Assembly: GCA_902385635.1 (NCBI GenBank)
Contig: CABMGN010000008.1
Location: 62,001 to 126,000 of the forward strand
DNA: 64,000 bases
Source of the DNA: an uncultured archaeon
Lineage (GTDB): Archaea > Nanobdellota > Nanobdellia > Pacearchaeales > GW2011-AR1
Direction of reading: 5' to 3'
In this document: positions 38,370 through 48,018 of the stretch, in pieces
Position numbering within the stretch: the stretch's first letter is position 1
Layout: every line of letters begins with the position of its first letter
Made by a program: the position numbers and the translations under genes
Notes under the pieces: generated by a model
What the model was told of the DNA's origin: nothing
Databases searched by the model: none
Seen by the model: only the letters and a program-made list of their open reading frames with translations

Positions 38370-39058
38370 AAAAAGATGAGAAGCATTTTGATGAATGGTC
38401 AAAAAGCTATAGCGGAGTAACCTTTGTAGGTCCCTATTTCTTGAACTATCTTTTTAGAGAACTGATAAAAGAGATTAAAGGAGAGAATTTTAAAATTCTA
38501 GACTTAGGGACAGGTGACGCCAAATTGTTAAAAGCGATCGCAAAGGTCAACCCAAAAAATAAATTTATAGGGATTGATTTTTCAGAAGGAATGCTAAAAC
38601 AAGCGAAAAACAATTTCAACAAAGGGGAGTTCATTAAAACAAGTATGGAAGAGAAGTTACCCTTTAAAGCTAAAACAATAAACTACGTCGTAAGCAGTAC
38701 CGCAATCCACCACGTTAAGAATAAAGACCAGTTGTTTAGTGAAATATTTAGAATCTTAAAAGAGAATGGAAAATTATTAGTAATTGACCAATCAGATAAA
38801 GAAGATTTAGAATATAAAAAATTGAAGAAACGTCTAAAAAGAGAAAAGCCAACTTTTTGGAAAAATTATTCAAAAAGCTTCATAAAAACAGAAAGAGAGT
38901 CTATTAAAGAATTAAAAAAATTTAAAATAAAACATCCGAGAGAGTATCATCTATCGCCATTTTCAATAAAAAAGAAATTAGAATCAAAAGGATTCTCAGA
39001 AGTTAAAATAGTTCCAACGCCTAAATTCTTTGTTATTTATACTGCTACAAAAAAATAA
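38366..39058 (+). CDS. class I SAM-dependent methyltransferase
   Basis: ILDLGTGDAKLLKAIAKVNPKNKFIGIDFSEGMLKQAK; overlaps alaS by ATGA. Confidence 0.9.
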   Translation: MKKDEKHFDEWSKSYSGVTFVGPYFLNYLFRELIKEIKGENFKILDLGTGDAKLLKAIAKVNPKNKFIGIDFSEGMLKQAKNNFNKGEFIKTSMEEKLPFKAKTINYVVSSTAIHHVKNKDQLFSEIFRILKENGKLLVIDQSDKEDLEYKKLKKRLKREKPTFWKNYSKSFIKTERESIKELKKFKIKHPREYHLSPFSIKKKLESKGFSEVKIVPTPKFFVIYTATKK

Positions 39059-39097
39059 AAAAAAGAAATAGAAAAAAATAATAAAAATTAAATAAAT

Positions 39098-39523
39098 TTA
39101 TTTCTTACCCCAAGCTAGAATACCTAATACAATTAGATGGCCTAAACCAGGAATAAGCATTAACAAACTAAGTGCTCCAGGATACTTTCTCTTCTCAGCA
39201 ATTAACCAGAAGAACCATATTGAGAAACCCCAAACAACTAAGAATCCTATCTTAGGAATAATAGTCGCAAGAAGAATCAAAGTCCACCAACCATTCAACT
39301 TAGCAGTCTTAACTACAAGATAAAAGTTAGCGACAGGTATCCAAGCAAGCCAAGGTCTTTTAGTCTTAGTCTTCTTAGCAATAGTCATCAAAGTATACGC
39401 ACAGTATACATAAACAACAGCTAACAAAATCAATAATAAGATTATTGCAGCTGCACTAAGAGCACCAAGAGCAAAGGCCTCTCCAGGAGTTTCAGTCCAT
39501 GAAGCCATAAATTCACCACTCAT
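39098..39523 (-). CDS. multi-pass membrane protein (DUF5684-like)
   Basis: KTKRPWLAWIPVANFYLVVKTAKLNGWWTLILL; SD GAGGTG. Confidence 0.6.
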   Translation of the reverse strand: MSGEFMASWTETPGEAFALGALSAAAIILLLILLAVVYVYCAYTLMTIAKKTKTKRPWLAWIPVANFYLVVKTAKLNGWWTLILLATIIPKIGFLVVWGFSIWFFWLIAEKRKYPGALSLLMLIPGLGHLIVLGILAWGKK

Positions 39524-39600
39524 CTCTTTTTCACCTCTTTATTTAATTAAAAACAAATCAAAGATTTGTTAAAATAACCAAGAGAAAAGGGTATTTAAGA

Positions 39601-40080
39601 CTAATCTTTCTTCCAGTTTTCATTAACCTTTTTCATCAGAACAAGAATCTTAGGATTAAGGTCAGATTTCCACAATTTAACAGAAGAGTCAATGAATTCT
39701 CCTTCTTCTTTGATATTTGGTTCAAGAGTAAGGATGCTGTTCTTACTTATCATAGCCATCATCTTCCCAACAAGCTTACCAATCTCTTTTTTCTCTTCTT
39801 CACTAAATAATTTTCCTTCACTCATAGAAATTAGAGAACTTGTACTAGGAAAAAGAAGATTTTGTAAATAACCAATCCAAGAAGAGTAAAATTCCTGAAT
39901 TCTGCTTCTAACAAAAAAACTTAAATTTCCAGGAATAAAATTCAACTTCAAAAAAGAGTCCTTAATTTGAAAAAATTTATCAAGTTCGTTAAGAGTAGTT
40001 TTTATTTCATACTTCTTCCTTAAATCAGAATAAGATTCATCAAGCTCAACTAAAAATTGTTCTCTTTCTTTTAAATTCAT
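39601..40080 (-). CDS. hypothetical protein
   Basis: 159 aa ORF overlapping the leuS stop. Confidence 0.55.
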   Translation of the reverse strand: MNLKEREQFLVELDESYSDLRKKYEIKTTLNELDKFFQIKDSFLKLNFIPGNLSFFVRSRIQEFYSSWIGYLQNLLFPSTSSLISMSEGKLFSEEEKKEIGKLVGKMMAMISKNSILTLEPNIKEEGEFIDSSVKLWKSDLNPKILVLMKKVNENWKKD

Positions 40081-43001
40081 TCTAAATAAATGGCAGGTTT
40101 TCCGGGTTTAGTTTTTTGGGCCTTATTTTCCGGATCATGTTTGTCTTTGTCATTAACAGCGTAAACCTTTACAGTTAAATTAGTTTTTTTCTCTAATTCT
40201 CGTAAGTTATCAGAGTATAAATTCTTTTCTTGAGGCAGGGTATAAACAAATACTTTTGTTGGAGACTTATTTTGCCTTTCTTTAATAATAGCGATAATGT
40301 TATTGATATCTGAAGAAAGCTTTTCTACAACTTTTTCTTCCTCATCAAACTTAGAATTTATTTTCTTCTCATCGTAAACTGGCCACTTTTCAAGGCTTAT
40401 GAAAGGTTTGTTTCCTAATTTTTCCCAAAGCTCCTCACTTATATGGGGTGCGAAAGGATGAACAAGTTTCAAAAGAGCTTCAATACTCTTCTTATCAAAA
40501 GAATCTTCCTTTTCCAAACTCTCAAGAAGAGCCCTTATCTTAATTACAGCAAGATTGTATGAAAATTGCTCTAAGTCTCCTGTAACCTCTTTTATGGCTT
40601 TATTCACCTTGCTATCAAGTTTGTCTGAAACTTTTCCAAACTTCTTAATCCCAGAAACAAAGGTGTGAAGTTTATTTAAAAATTTAAAACTCCCTTGAAC
40701 CCCCTCGTCACTCCACTCCATCTGTTTTTCTGGGGAAGACACAGACATTAAAAATAATCTTGCAGTGTCAATTCCATACTTATCCGAGATATCAGTCTGA
40801 TAAACAACATTTCCCTTAGACTTTGACATTTTAGCACCATCTTTGTAAACAATTCCCTGATTGAATAATTTCGTAAAAGGCTCATCAAAATTAACGTAAT
40901 TTAAATTTTTTAGAACTTTTATAAAAAATCTAGCATAAAGAAGATGCATAACTGCATGCTCTGCTCCGCCAATATACTGATTAACAGGCATCCAGTAATT
41001 TACTTTCTTATTATCAAAGGGTTTAGTTTTGTTTTTATTATCACAATATCTTAGGAAATACCAAGAAGAATCCATAAAACCCCCCATAGTATCTGTCTCT
41101 CTTCGTGCTTTTCCATTACATTTAGGGCATTTTGTTTCAACAAATTTTTTATTTGAATTTAAAGGGTTTCCACTAACACTAAAATCAACCTTTTCCGGAA
41201 GTAAAACAGGCAAATCTTTTTCTTTAACAGGTTGTACTCCACATTTATCACAAAAAATCATAGGTATTGGTGTTCCCCAGTATCTCTGACGGGAAATCAA
41301 CCAGTCACGAATCTTATACTGAGTGACTTTCTTTCCTAATTTTTTAAGTTCTAAAAAATTTGTAATATGTTCTTTTGCCTCATCAGAAGTCAAATCATTA
41401 AAATCTCCAGAATTAACGAGTATTCCGTATTCAGTCACTGCTTCGCTAATATTTCCAGAGATTATATTTAACAATGAAGCTAAAACATCGTCTCCTCTTC
41501 CCTGTCGGCGCTCTTTAGTTTTAGTAATCTCGTAACATTCAGCCAACCACTTTGCATTTGGGATAGGGTAACTAATTCCTTTAATATTTGCCACTTCATT
41601 ACCCAAGTCATGGTCAAAAGTTCCTACTTCGAGAATTAGATCACCATATTTGTAAGAGGTATGCTTGAATTTCTCATTTTCTTTCTCTTCTATTTTTGAA
41701 TAACCCAAGCCAAGAAGAAGCTTTTTTGCTTTTTCATAATCTTTTTCCAGAACGCCAAAATCAACATCCCTAGGTTTGATAAATATTTTATTATAATGCC
41801 CGATTACTCCAAAGGTTCCATTAAACCAAACTTTTATCTTATTTTTTTGCATCAATTCATTTACTCTTTTTATCTCCAAAAGCATTTTACTTATAGTTTC
41901 GTCTGGTTTAATCGCTTCTTTATTAGGAATAATAACTGTTTTAATCGGAATATTATACTTTTTTGCAAACTCGAAATCTCTTTGATCATGAGCCGGTACA
42001 GCCATAACCATTCCTGCACCATAATCAGCAACAACAAAGTTTCCTGCCCAAACAGGAAGCTTTTCTTTCGTTACAGGATTGATAGCGTAACTCCCAGTAA
42101 AAACTCCTTCCTTCTCCATATCTGCAAATTCTTTTTCAGAAGCAGATTTTAATTTTTTAAGAAATCCTTCAACCTCTTTTTTCTTTTCTTTTGTAACAAG
42201 ATCCATTAGTCTTGGGTGTTGTGCAGAGATTACTAAGAAGGTTACTCCATAAATAGTATCTGGGCGAGTAGTAAATACTTTCCACCTTTCATTGTTAATT
42301 TCAAAATCTATTTCTGTTCCATCACTTTTACCAATCCAATTAACTTGCATTGTCTTAATCTTCTCTGGCCACTCAACTTTATTCAGATCTTCAATTAATT
42401 TATCAGCATAAGCGGTAATCTTAAGAAACCATTGCTCTAGATCTTTCTTAACAACTTCTTCTCCGCACCTCCAACACTTACCCCCCTCAGCTTCTTCATT
42501 AGCAAGAACAGACTGGCACTTCTCGCACCAATTAACAGGTGCCTTTTTTCTATAAGCAAGTCCTTTCTCAAACATTTTTATGAAAAAAAACTGGTTCCAC
42601 TTATAATAATCCGGTTCGTGACTTGCAAGAGTTCTCTCCCAATCGTAACTGTTTCCAAGAGCCTTAAGATATTCTGTAATCTTTTTTATAGAACCCTCCG
42701 CATAAGTTTTTGGGTGAATTCCTTCTTTCTTGGCAGCAGTTTCAGCAGGCAAACCAAAACTGTCAAAACCCATAGGGTAAAGAACATTAAAACCGCTCAT
42801 TCGTTTAAATCTAGCATAAACATCACCAATAGTATAGTTTCTAACATGCCCCATATGTAAAAAACTTGCAGAAGGATAGGGGTACATCTCAAGAACATAA
42901 TATTTTTTCTTCTTAACGTTCTCAGTTACATGAAAAGTCTTATCTTTTTCCCACTTTTTCTGCCACTTGGCTTCTATCTTCTTAAAATCGTAATCAACCA
43001 T
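40077..43001 (-). CDS. leuS: leucyl-tRNA synthetase, bacterial type, with a nucleotidyltransferase-like insertion in CP1
   Basis: LEMYPYPSASFLHMGHVRNYTIGDVYARF, VNWCEKCQSVLANEEAEGGKCWRCG, TTRPDTIYGVTF, AVPAHDQRDFEFAKKYNIPIK, RDWLISRQRYWGTPIP, KMSKSKGNVV; insert at about 41445-41925. Confidence 0.97.
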   Translation of the reverse strand: MVDYDFKKIEAKWQKKWEKDKTFHVTENVKKKKYYVLEMYPYPSASFLHMGHVRNYTIGDVYARFKRMSGFNVLYPMGFDSFGLPAETAAKKEGIHPKTYAEGSIKKITEYLKALGNSYDWERTLASHEPDYYKWNQFFFIKMFEKGLAYRKKAPVNWCEKCQSVLANEEAEGGKCWRCGEEVVKKDLEQWFLKITAYADKLIEDLNKVEWPEKIKTMQVNWIGKSDGTEIDFEINNERWKVFTTRPDTIYGVTFLVISAQHPRLMDLVTKEKKKEVEGFLKKLKSASEKEFADMEKEGVFTGSYAINPVTKEKLPVWAGNFVVADYGAGMVMAVPAHDQRDFEFAKKYNIPIKTVIIPNKEAIKPDETISKMLLEIKRVNELMQKNKIKVWFNGTFGVIGHYNKIFIKPRDVDFGVLEKDYEKAKKLLLGLGYSKIEEKENEKFKHTSYKYGDLILEVGTFDHDLGNEVANIKGISYPIPNAKWLAECYEITKTKERRQGRGDDVLASLLNIISGNISEAVTEYGILVNSGDFNDLTSDEAKEHITNFLELKKLGKKVTQYKIRDWLISRQRYWGTPIPMIFCDKCGVQPVKEKDLPVLLPEKVDFSVSGNPLNSNKKFVETKCPKCNGKARRETDTMGGFMDSSWYFLRYCDNKNKTKPFDNKKVNYWMPVNQYIGGAEHAVMHLLYARFFIKVLKNLNYVNFDEPFTKLFNQGIVYKDGAKMSKSKGNVVYQTDISDKYGIDTARLFLMSVSSPEKQMEWSDEGVQGSFKFLNKLHTFVSGIKKFGKVSDKLDSKVNKAIKEVTGDLEQFSYNLAVIKIRALLESLEKEDSFDKKSIEALLKLVHPFAPHISEELWEKLGNKPFISLEKWPVYDEKKINSKFDEEEKVVEKLSSDINNIIAIIKERQNKSPTKVFVYTLPQEKNLYSDNLRELEKKTNLTVKVYAVNDKDKHDPENKAQKTKPGKPAIYLE

Positions 43002-43045
43002 ATTAAACTAATTAGTTAGGAACTTTTAAAGATTATCCTTAGAAA

Positions 43046-43870
43046 CTACCTTCGCATATAAATAGCTTTTTTCTTATCTCTACTTATTCTTGCGAAGAGA
43101 AGGAAACTAGCAAAAGCAAGACCAAGCCCAACAAAGAATCCAAGACCTGGATAAATACCAATGTTCCCAACAGCATTTCCAGTAAGTTGTCTTCCAGATA
43201 AAAATAAAATTCCAACGCCCGCAACACCTAAAATAGAAGCAGCAACCTTCTCGCCAGTTACAAATTTCTGAATTCCAGTTTCAAATTCAGTGTAACTTTT
43301 TTTAGCCTTTCCGTGAATATCTCGTTTAGCCGCAAGGTAATCTCTTTCTTTCACTAATCCGTAAGAAACAGCTTCGTCTGCTAGAGCACTTCTATAAGCT
43401 TCCCGAGTAAATCGCCCCGCAGCTTCAATAACATTAGAAGCCTCTTTAGGAGCACCTTCTTGGGCCAGAACAGGAAGCATCCCGTAAACTATTTTTGCCT
43501 TTTCATCAAGATATTTATTTGCTGCAGCGTCACTTTTTTCTCCCCTTACGAAAGCTAACACTTTCTCAAGTTTTCCCTTTTTACCTCCAGGTAAAACTCT
43601 TTTGGCGTAAGATGCATTAAAAGTATTACCTGCAGAAATTTCAGAAACAAGATCTTCAAAGATCGCATCTCTATCTGCCTGGCTCAAGCCATATATGGGG
43701 GTTGCCCCGAAAGGAGTCATAGCTTTAGTAAATAAAGCGTCTACTTTACGACGGTCTATATTGTGATAAAGAGAACCGGGATTAGATATATATCTTGAAT
43801 GTGCCTGAACAAACTGTCCAATTCCTTCATTAATTGCAGAATTTTTAAAAGCCTCTTCTCTTTTACCCAT
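43046..43870 (-). CDS. hypothetical protein with two C-terminal TM segments
   Basis: 274 aa ORF; GIQKFVTGEKVAASILGVAGVGILFLSGRQLTGNAVGNIGIYPGLGFFVGLGLAFASFLLF. Confidence 0.6.
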   Translation of the reverse strand: MGKREEAFKNSAINEGIGQFVQAHSRYISNPGSLYHNIDRRKVDALFTKAMTPFGATPIYGLSQADRDAIFEDLVSEISAGNTFNASYAKRVLPGGKKGKLEKVLAFVRGEKSDAAANKYLDEKAKIVYGMLPVLAQEGAPKEASNVIEAAGRFTREAYRSALADEAVSYGLVKERDYLAAKRDIHGKAKKSYTEFETGIQKFVTGEKVAASILGVAGVGILFLSGRQLTGNAVGNIGIYPGLGFFVGLGLAFASFLLFARISRDKKKAIYMRR

Positions 43871-43946
43871 AGACAGGTTAATAAAAACAAATTAATAAAT
43901 CTTCCTTTTTACTAAACTTTATATAGATAATCCAGTATAAAGTAAT

Positions 43947-44477
43947 ATGAAAAAAATCCGAGCATATCTAAGCGGGCACGTAATCTTTTCAAATGATTCA
44001 GAAGCATTTACCCTACTAAAAGCAAGTTATTTTGGAGAACTAGTTGAAGGCCAGAAAGACAAAATTCAGTACTCGTTCACAGAAGCACTTTTCCTAGTTG
44101 AAAAAAACAAAATGGAAGTACTATCTTCAAACGGGAAAGTTATTGAGAAAAAAGTTTTAATGAGAAAAATTCAAACTTTAGACAAAAAAATAAACATAAA
44201 ATATCCTGTTTTCAGAGATCTACGAGAGAAAGGATATGTAGTAAAAACAGCCCTAAAGTTTGGTGCGGAGTTTAGAGTCTACGATAAAGGTCAAAAACCA
44301 GGGAAGAATCATTCAAAATGGATAGTATTTACTGATCACGAATCAAACAAAACAACTTGGCACGATTTTTCTTCTAAGAACCGAGTTGCACACTCAACAA
44401 AAAAGAAACTACTTCTAGCAATCGTAGATGAAGAATCCGATGTTACATACTACGAGGTAGATTGGCTAAAACCCTAA
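43947..44477 (+). CDS. endA: tRNA-splicing endonuclease
   Basis: YPVFRDLREKGYVVKTALKFGAEFRVYDKGQKPGKNHSKWIVF...RVAHSTKKKLLLAIVD. Confidence 0.93.
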   Translation: MKKIRAYLSGHVIFSNDSEAFTLLKASYFGELVEGQKDKIQYSFTEALFLVEKNKMEVLSSNGKVIEKKVLMRKIQTLDKKINIKYPVFRDLREKGYVVKTALKFGAEFRVYDKGQKPGKNHSKWIVFTDHESNKTTWHDFSSKNRVAHSTKKKLLLAIVDEESDVTYYEVDWLKP

Positions 44478-44478
44478 A

Positions 44479-45519
44479 ATGACTCTAACAAAAGAAGAAG
44501 AAAAGATTTACAATTCTATAAAGATAGGTTCCGAAAATGACCCGAATAATCCAGAATTCCCCCCAGAAGCACCAAAGTTTCCTGCAACACCAACAGTTAA
44601 GATAGAAGTTCCAGGATTTACAAACGTATGGTTAAAAGATGAAAGTTACAATCCAACAGGAACCCACAAAGATAGGCTTGCTTGGGAAATAGTTGTGACA
44701 TATAAACAATTCTTAGAATCAAAACTAAGGGGGGTTGTAAAAGAAAAACTACCAGAAATGTCAATTATCTCTTCAGGATCAGCAGCAATAGCAATACAGT
44801 CTATGTTAAAGAAGTATAACCTCCCTGCGCTAAGGGTGCTTGTCGACGTGAATATTAACAAAGAAGTGCTAAAGAAATTAAAAGAAATTGGTTGTAAAAT
44901 ATATAAAACAAAATTAAACAAGGAGAGTTTGGAGTGGAAAGACATTCTTCGACTTACAAAAAATAAAAAGGGATTTGATATTACTTCGTCAGAAGCCCTA
45001 GATCCCACAACAAGATTTTATGACTGGTTAAGCTATGAGATAATTAACGAATCTCCAGAATATTGCTTTGTTCCTTTTGGAACGGGAAACCTTTACGAAA
45101 ACATTTTGAATGTAAATAAAAAAGAAGTTTCCTCAGAAAATCACGATCCAAGATTTAAAGGAGATATTAAGATATTAAAAAAATGCAATTTTATGGGAGC
45201 CACAACAAATAACCCCAAGTCAAAGGCAGCAATAAAGTTATATTCTCCCCATCTACCTTTCTCCCATTACGACGAGCAATGGATAAGATTATACCGTTAT
45301 GCGGGTTATTGTGGCCCGGAATCCAATGTGATCTTAATAAAAGAAAGATTTTTGAATGAAGCAATAAGTTTAGCAAACAGAAATAAAATAGAATTTGAAC
45401 CTTCGGGAATTGCAGGACTTGCCCTTCTTCTTCAGTTAAAAGAAAAAATACCTAAGAATGCCCGGGTCTTAGTAGTAAATACGGGAAAAGCAAAGATTGA
45501 AAACCCTAAAACCTTATAA
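44479..45519 (+). CDS. PLP-dependent enzyme (threonine synthase/cysteine synthase-like)
   Basis: VWLKDESYNPTGTHKDRLAWEIV (PLP Lys), ISSGSAAIAIQSMLKKY, VPFGTGNLYENI. Confidence 0.85.
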   Translation: MTLTKEEEKIYNSIKIGSENDPNNPEFPPEAPKFPATPTVKIEVPGFTNVWLKDESYNPTGTHKDRLAWEIVVTYKQFLESKLRGVVKEKLPEMSIISSGSAAIAIQSMLKKYNLPALRVLVDVNINKEVLKKLKEIGCKIYKTKLNKESLEWKDILRLTKNKKGFDITSSEALDPTTRFYDWLSYEIINESPEYCFVPFGTGNLYENILNVNKKEVSSENHDPRFKGDIKILKKCNFMGATTNNPKSKAAIKLYSPHLPFSHYDEQWIRLYRYAGYCGPESNVILIKERFLNEAISLANRNKIEFEPSGIAGLALLLQLKEKIPKNARVLVVNTGKAKIENPKTL

Positions 45520-45541
45520 TTCAAGAATTCTTTAATTTCAA

Positions 45542-46408
45542 ATGCCCCAGAATGCAGAGCTAATAAAAGAGAAAATAGTAAATTTCATTTCTCAGAACGG
45601 CCCAAGTCTTCCAGTTCAGATAGCAAAGGCGGCCCAGTTAGACGGAATTTTTGCAGCAGCATTTGTTTCAGAACTCCTAGGGGAGAAAAAAGTAAAAATG
45701 ACGAACATGCGTGTAGGAACTTCTCCTGTTTATTTTATCAAAGGGCAAGAAGCACAATTAGAAAATTATGCACAGTACCTAAAAAGCAAAGAGAAAGAAG
45801 CTTATTTACATCTAAGAGAAATGAGGTTTCTTAAAGATTCAGAACAAGAACCTGCAATAAGAGTAGCACTAAACGCAATAAAAGATTTTGCAATCCCTTT
45901 TCAAAAAGGCAGCGAAAAATACTGGAGGTACTTTATAGAACCAGAGAAAGAAATTGAAGAAGAGAAAAAAGTAGAAATAAAGGAGATACCAAAAGAAGAA
46001 GTACCAATAAAAAGCGTAGTAATAACCGAAAAAGTAGAAAAACCAAAGAGACAAATAAAAAAACCAGCAAAAACATCTGCAAAAAGTTCTCCTGCAAACA
46101 AAAAGAAAGAAGAAAAATTTTTAGAAAGGGTAAAAGAATTTCTTTCTAAAGACTCTGTGGAAATATTAAGTGTAGAGGGCTTCGGAAAAGAAGAACTAAC
46201 TCTAAAAGTAAGAGTAAAGGGAGAAGAACAGATATTAATAGCATACAATAAGAAAAAGATTTCAGACAAAGAAGTAATAAAAGCAGCAAAAAAAGCATCA
46301 GAATTCAAATTAAAGTATTCTATCCTCTCTTTAGGAGAACTTCCAAAGAAGATATCTGATCTTATAGAAGCCCTCCAGAATATGAAAGATATTGAAAAAA
46401 TATACTAA
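45542..46408 (+). CDS. hypothetical protein, N-terminal wHTH, charged linker, C-terminal alpha/beta domain
   Basis: 288 aa ORF; Glu/Lys-rich middle. Confidence 0.6.
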   Translation: MPQNAELIKEKIVNFISQNGPSLPVQIAKAAQLDGIFAAAFVSELLGEKKVKMTNMRVGTSPVYFIKGQEAQLENYAQYLKSKEKEAYLHLREMRFLKDSEQEPAIRVALNAIKDFAIPFQKGSEKYWRYFIEPEKEIEEEKKVEIKEIPKEEVPIKSVVITEKVEKPKRQIKKPAKTSAKSSPANKKKEEKFLERVKEFLSKDSVEILSVEGFGKEELTLKVRVKGEEQILIAYNKKKISDKEVIKAAKKASEFKLKYSILSLGELPKKISDLIEALQNMKDIEKIY

Positions 46409-46443
46409 GAAACCTTTAAAAACCAATTCTGAATTATCTAAAT

Positions 46444-46683
46444 ATGGGTAAAATAAAATCTAAGATGATCAAAAGAACAGCACGAGAGCTAATTGGTGAA
46501 GGTGTTGCTTTTGAGGATAATTTTGAAAATAACAAAAAGGTATTAGGTACAACTATGCCTAGTAAAAAAATAAGAAACCAAGTTGCAGGGTACTTATCTA
46601 GAATAAGACAGCAACAAAAAACTCCTCCAAGAAAGAAAAAGGAACCTGTAATGGAAGAGCGACCTAGAAGAAGAATGTTTTAG
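46444..46683 (+). CDS. rps17e: ribosomal protein eS17
   Basis: MGKIKSKMIKRTARELIGEG...FENNKKVLGTTMPSKKIRNQVAGYLSRI. Confidence 0.9.
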   Translation: MGKIKSKMIKRTARELIGEGVAFEDNFENNKKVLGTTMPSKKIRNQVAGYLSRIRQQQKTPPRKKKEPVMEERPRRRMF

Positions 46684-46741
46684 GGCGCAGGGATATTTCT
46701 TAAGAGCAAAAGTATTTTAAATCAATCTTCTATGCTTTTTT

Positions 46742-46813
46742 GTCTCTGTAGCTCAGCGTTAGAGCACTGCTCTCATGAGGCAGGGGTCGGGAGTTAAATT
46801 CTCCCCAGAGACA
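46742..46813 (+). tRNA. tRNA with CAU anticodon (elongator Met or Ile2)
   Basis: GTCTCTG TA GCTC AGCGTTA GAGC A CTGCT CTCATGA GGCAG GGGTC GGGAG TTAAATT CTCCC CAGAGAC A. Confidence 0.9.
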
Positions 46814-46814
46814 C

Positions 46815-47321
46815 TCACTCTTTCTTCCACTCAAAACTACCTTCACCCTTAAGCTTTTTATCTAAAATAAATAATTCTTCATACATGCCTTCGATTAGAT
46901 CGTATTTCTTAGATTCCTCAAGAGTAACCCAAGCAAAATCTGAAAGAGCATTACAAAGACAAATCTTTTCATCTAAGGGTTCTGCCCAAAGACTAACAAT
47001 AATACACGGAACATTATCCGGTCTCACGTAGATCATACTCGTAACATATCCTATATTCTTGATCTTAGCCCCAATTTCCTCCTCAACTTCCTTTCGAAGG
47101 AGGTTTTCAAAAACATTATACCAATGATGAGGCGTATCCTTCTGCTTAAGAGAGTAATCTAAAACTTCTAACTTTCCCCCCGGCACAGTCCACCTTCCAG
47201 GAAAAGCTTTTTCCCAGTCAGCTCGTTTAACAATCAGAAATTTTCCATCCTTAACAAGAATCCCAGTAACAACAACGTAATGAATAAGGTTTTTGTCGTA
47301 ACTCTTCATAAAAAAGCTCAA
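46815..47321 (-). CDS. NUDIX hydrolase
   Basis: GRWTVPGGKLEVLD...ENLLRKEVEEEIGAKIKN. Confidence 0.85.
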   Translation of the reverse strand: MSFFMKSYDKNLIHYVVVTGILVKDGKFLIVKRADWEKAFPGRWTVPGGKLEVLDYSLKQKDTPHHWYNVFENLLRKEVEEEIGAKIKNIGYVTSMIYVRPDNVPCIIVSLWAEPLDEKICLCNALSDFAWVTLEESKKYDLIEGMYEELFILDKKLKGEGSFEWKKE

Positions 47322-47361
47322 TCACAATTATATTTAAATAGTTCCTCAAAAAAGTTGACTA

Positions 47362-47967
47362 ATGGAAAAGCAGATACTCAGCCTATTTCTATTTAATAAC
47401 AAACTAAAATTCAACGAGGTAGAGAAGTTATTAGGAGTAAGGTCAAACAAGTTAGACTATCACCTAAAAAAATTGATTAAAGAGGGAATTTTAGAAAAAG
47501 TTAAAGAGCACTACAGACTAACAGAAACAGCAGAACACTTAATCCCGTATATATCCGAGAAAAAATCTATTCTTCCGGTAATCTTAGTAAAGATAGGTAA
47601 TGAAAAAGAAGTTTTCTTACATTCTAGGGAAAAAAGACCCTATAAAGGTAAATTATCTCTGCCCGGAGGGAGAATTCTTTTTGGAGAAGACATTTCAGAT
47701 GCAACAGAACGAATAATGCTGGAAAAACATAACATAAAAGTTAAATTTGAGAGAATAGAATCAGTTTCTCTGGAAAATATTTACAAAAAGAACAAGCTAG
47801 TCCATAGTTTTTTCTTAATTCTAGTATCTGCGAAGGAAAAACAGAAAATTTCCAAGCAAAACGTAGAAAAAAGTAAGAAAAAAATGATAGAATCAGACTA
47901 CAAGCTAATAAAACAAAAAACACCGTCGGGAATAACAATAAAAAAAATAAAATCAGAAGTAGAATAA
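47362..47967 (+). CDS. winged-helix and degenerate NUDIX-domain protein (putative regulator)
   Basis: N-terminal wHTH; GGRILFGEDISDATERIMLEKHNIK Nudix-like box lacking REUXEE glutamates. Confidence 0.7.
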   Translation: MEKQILSLFLFNNKLKFNEVEKLLGVRSNKLDYHLKKLIKEGILEKVKEHYRLTETAEHLIPYISEKKSILPVILVKIGNEKEVFLHSREKRPYKGKLSLPGGRILFGEDISDATERIMLEKHNIKVKFERIESVSLENIYKKNKLVHSFFLILVSAKEKQKISKQNVEKSKKKMIESDYKLIKQKTPSGITIKKIKSEVE

Positions 47968-48018
47968 AAGATAAAAAGTATAAAAAAATAAAAGTTAAAA
48001 ACTAATTAGGAAGAGTTC

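Noticed and set aside
41445-41925. LeuRS insertion as an intein or homing endonuclease
   Set aside because: No intein splice-junction motifs (N-terminal Cys/Ser block A, C-terminal HN-C/S/T) and no LAGLIDADG-like segment; the text resembles an NTase core.
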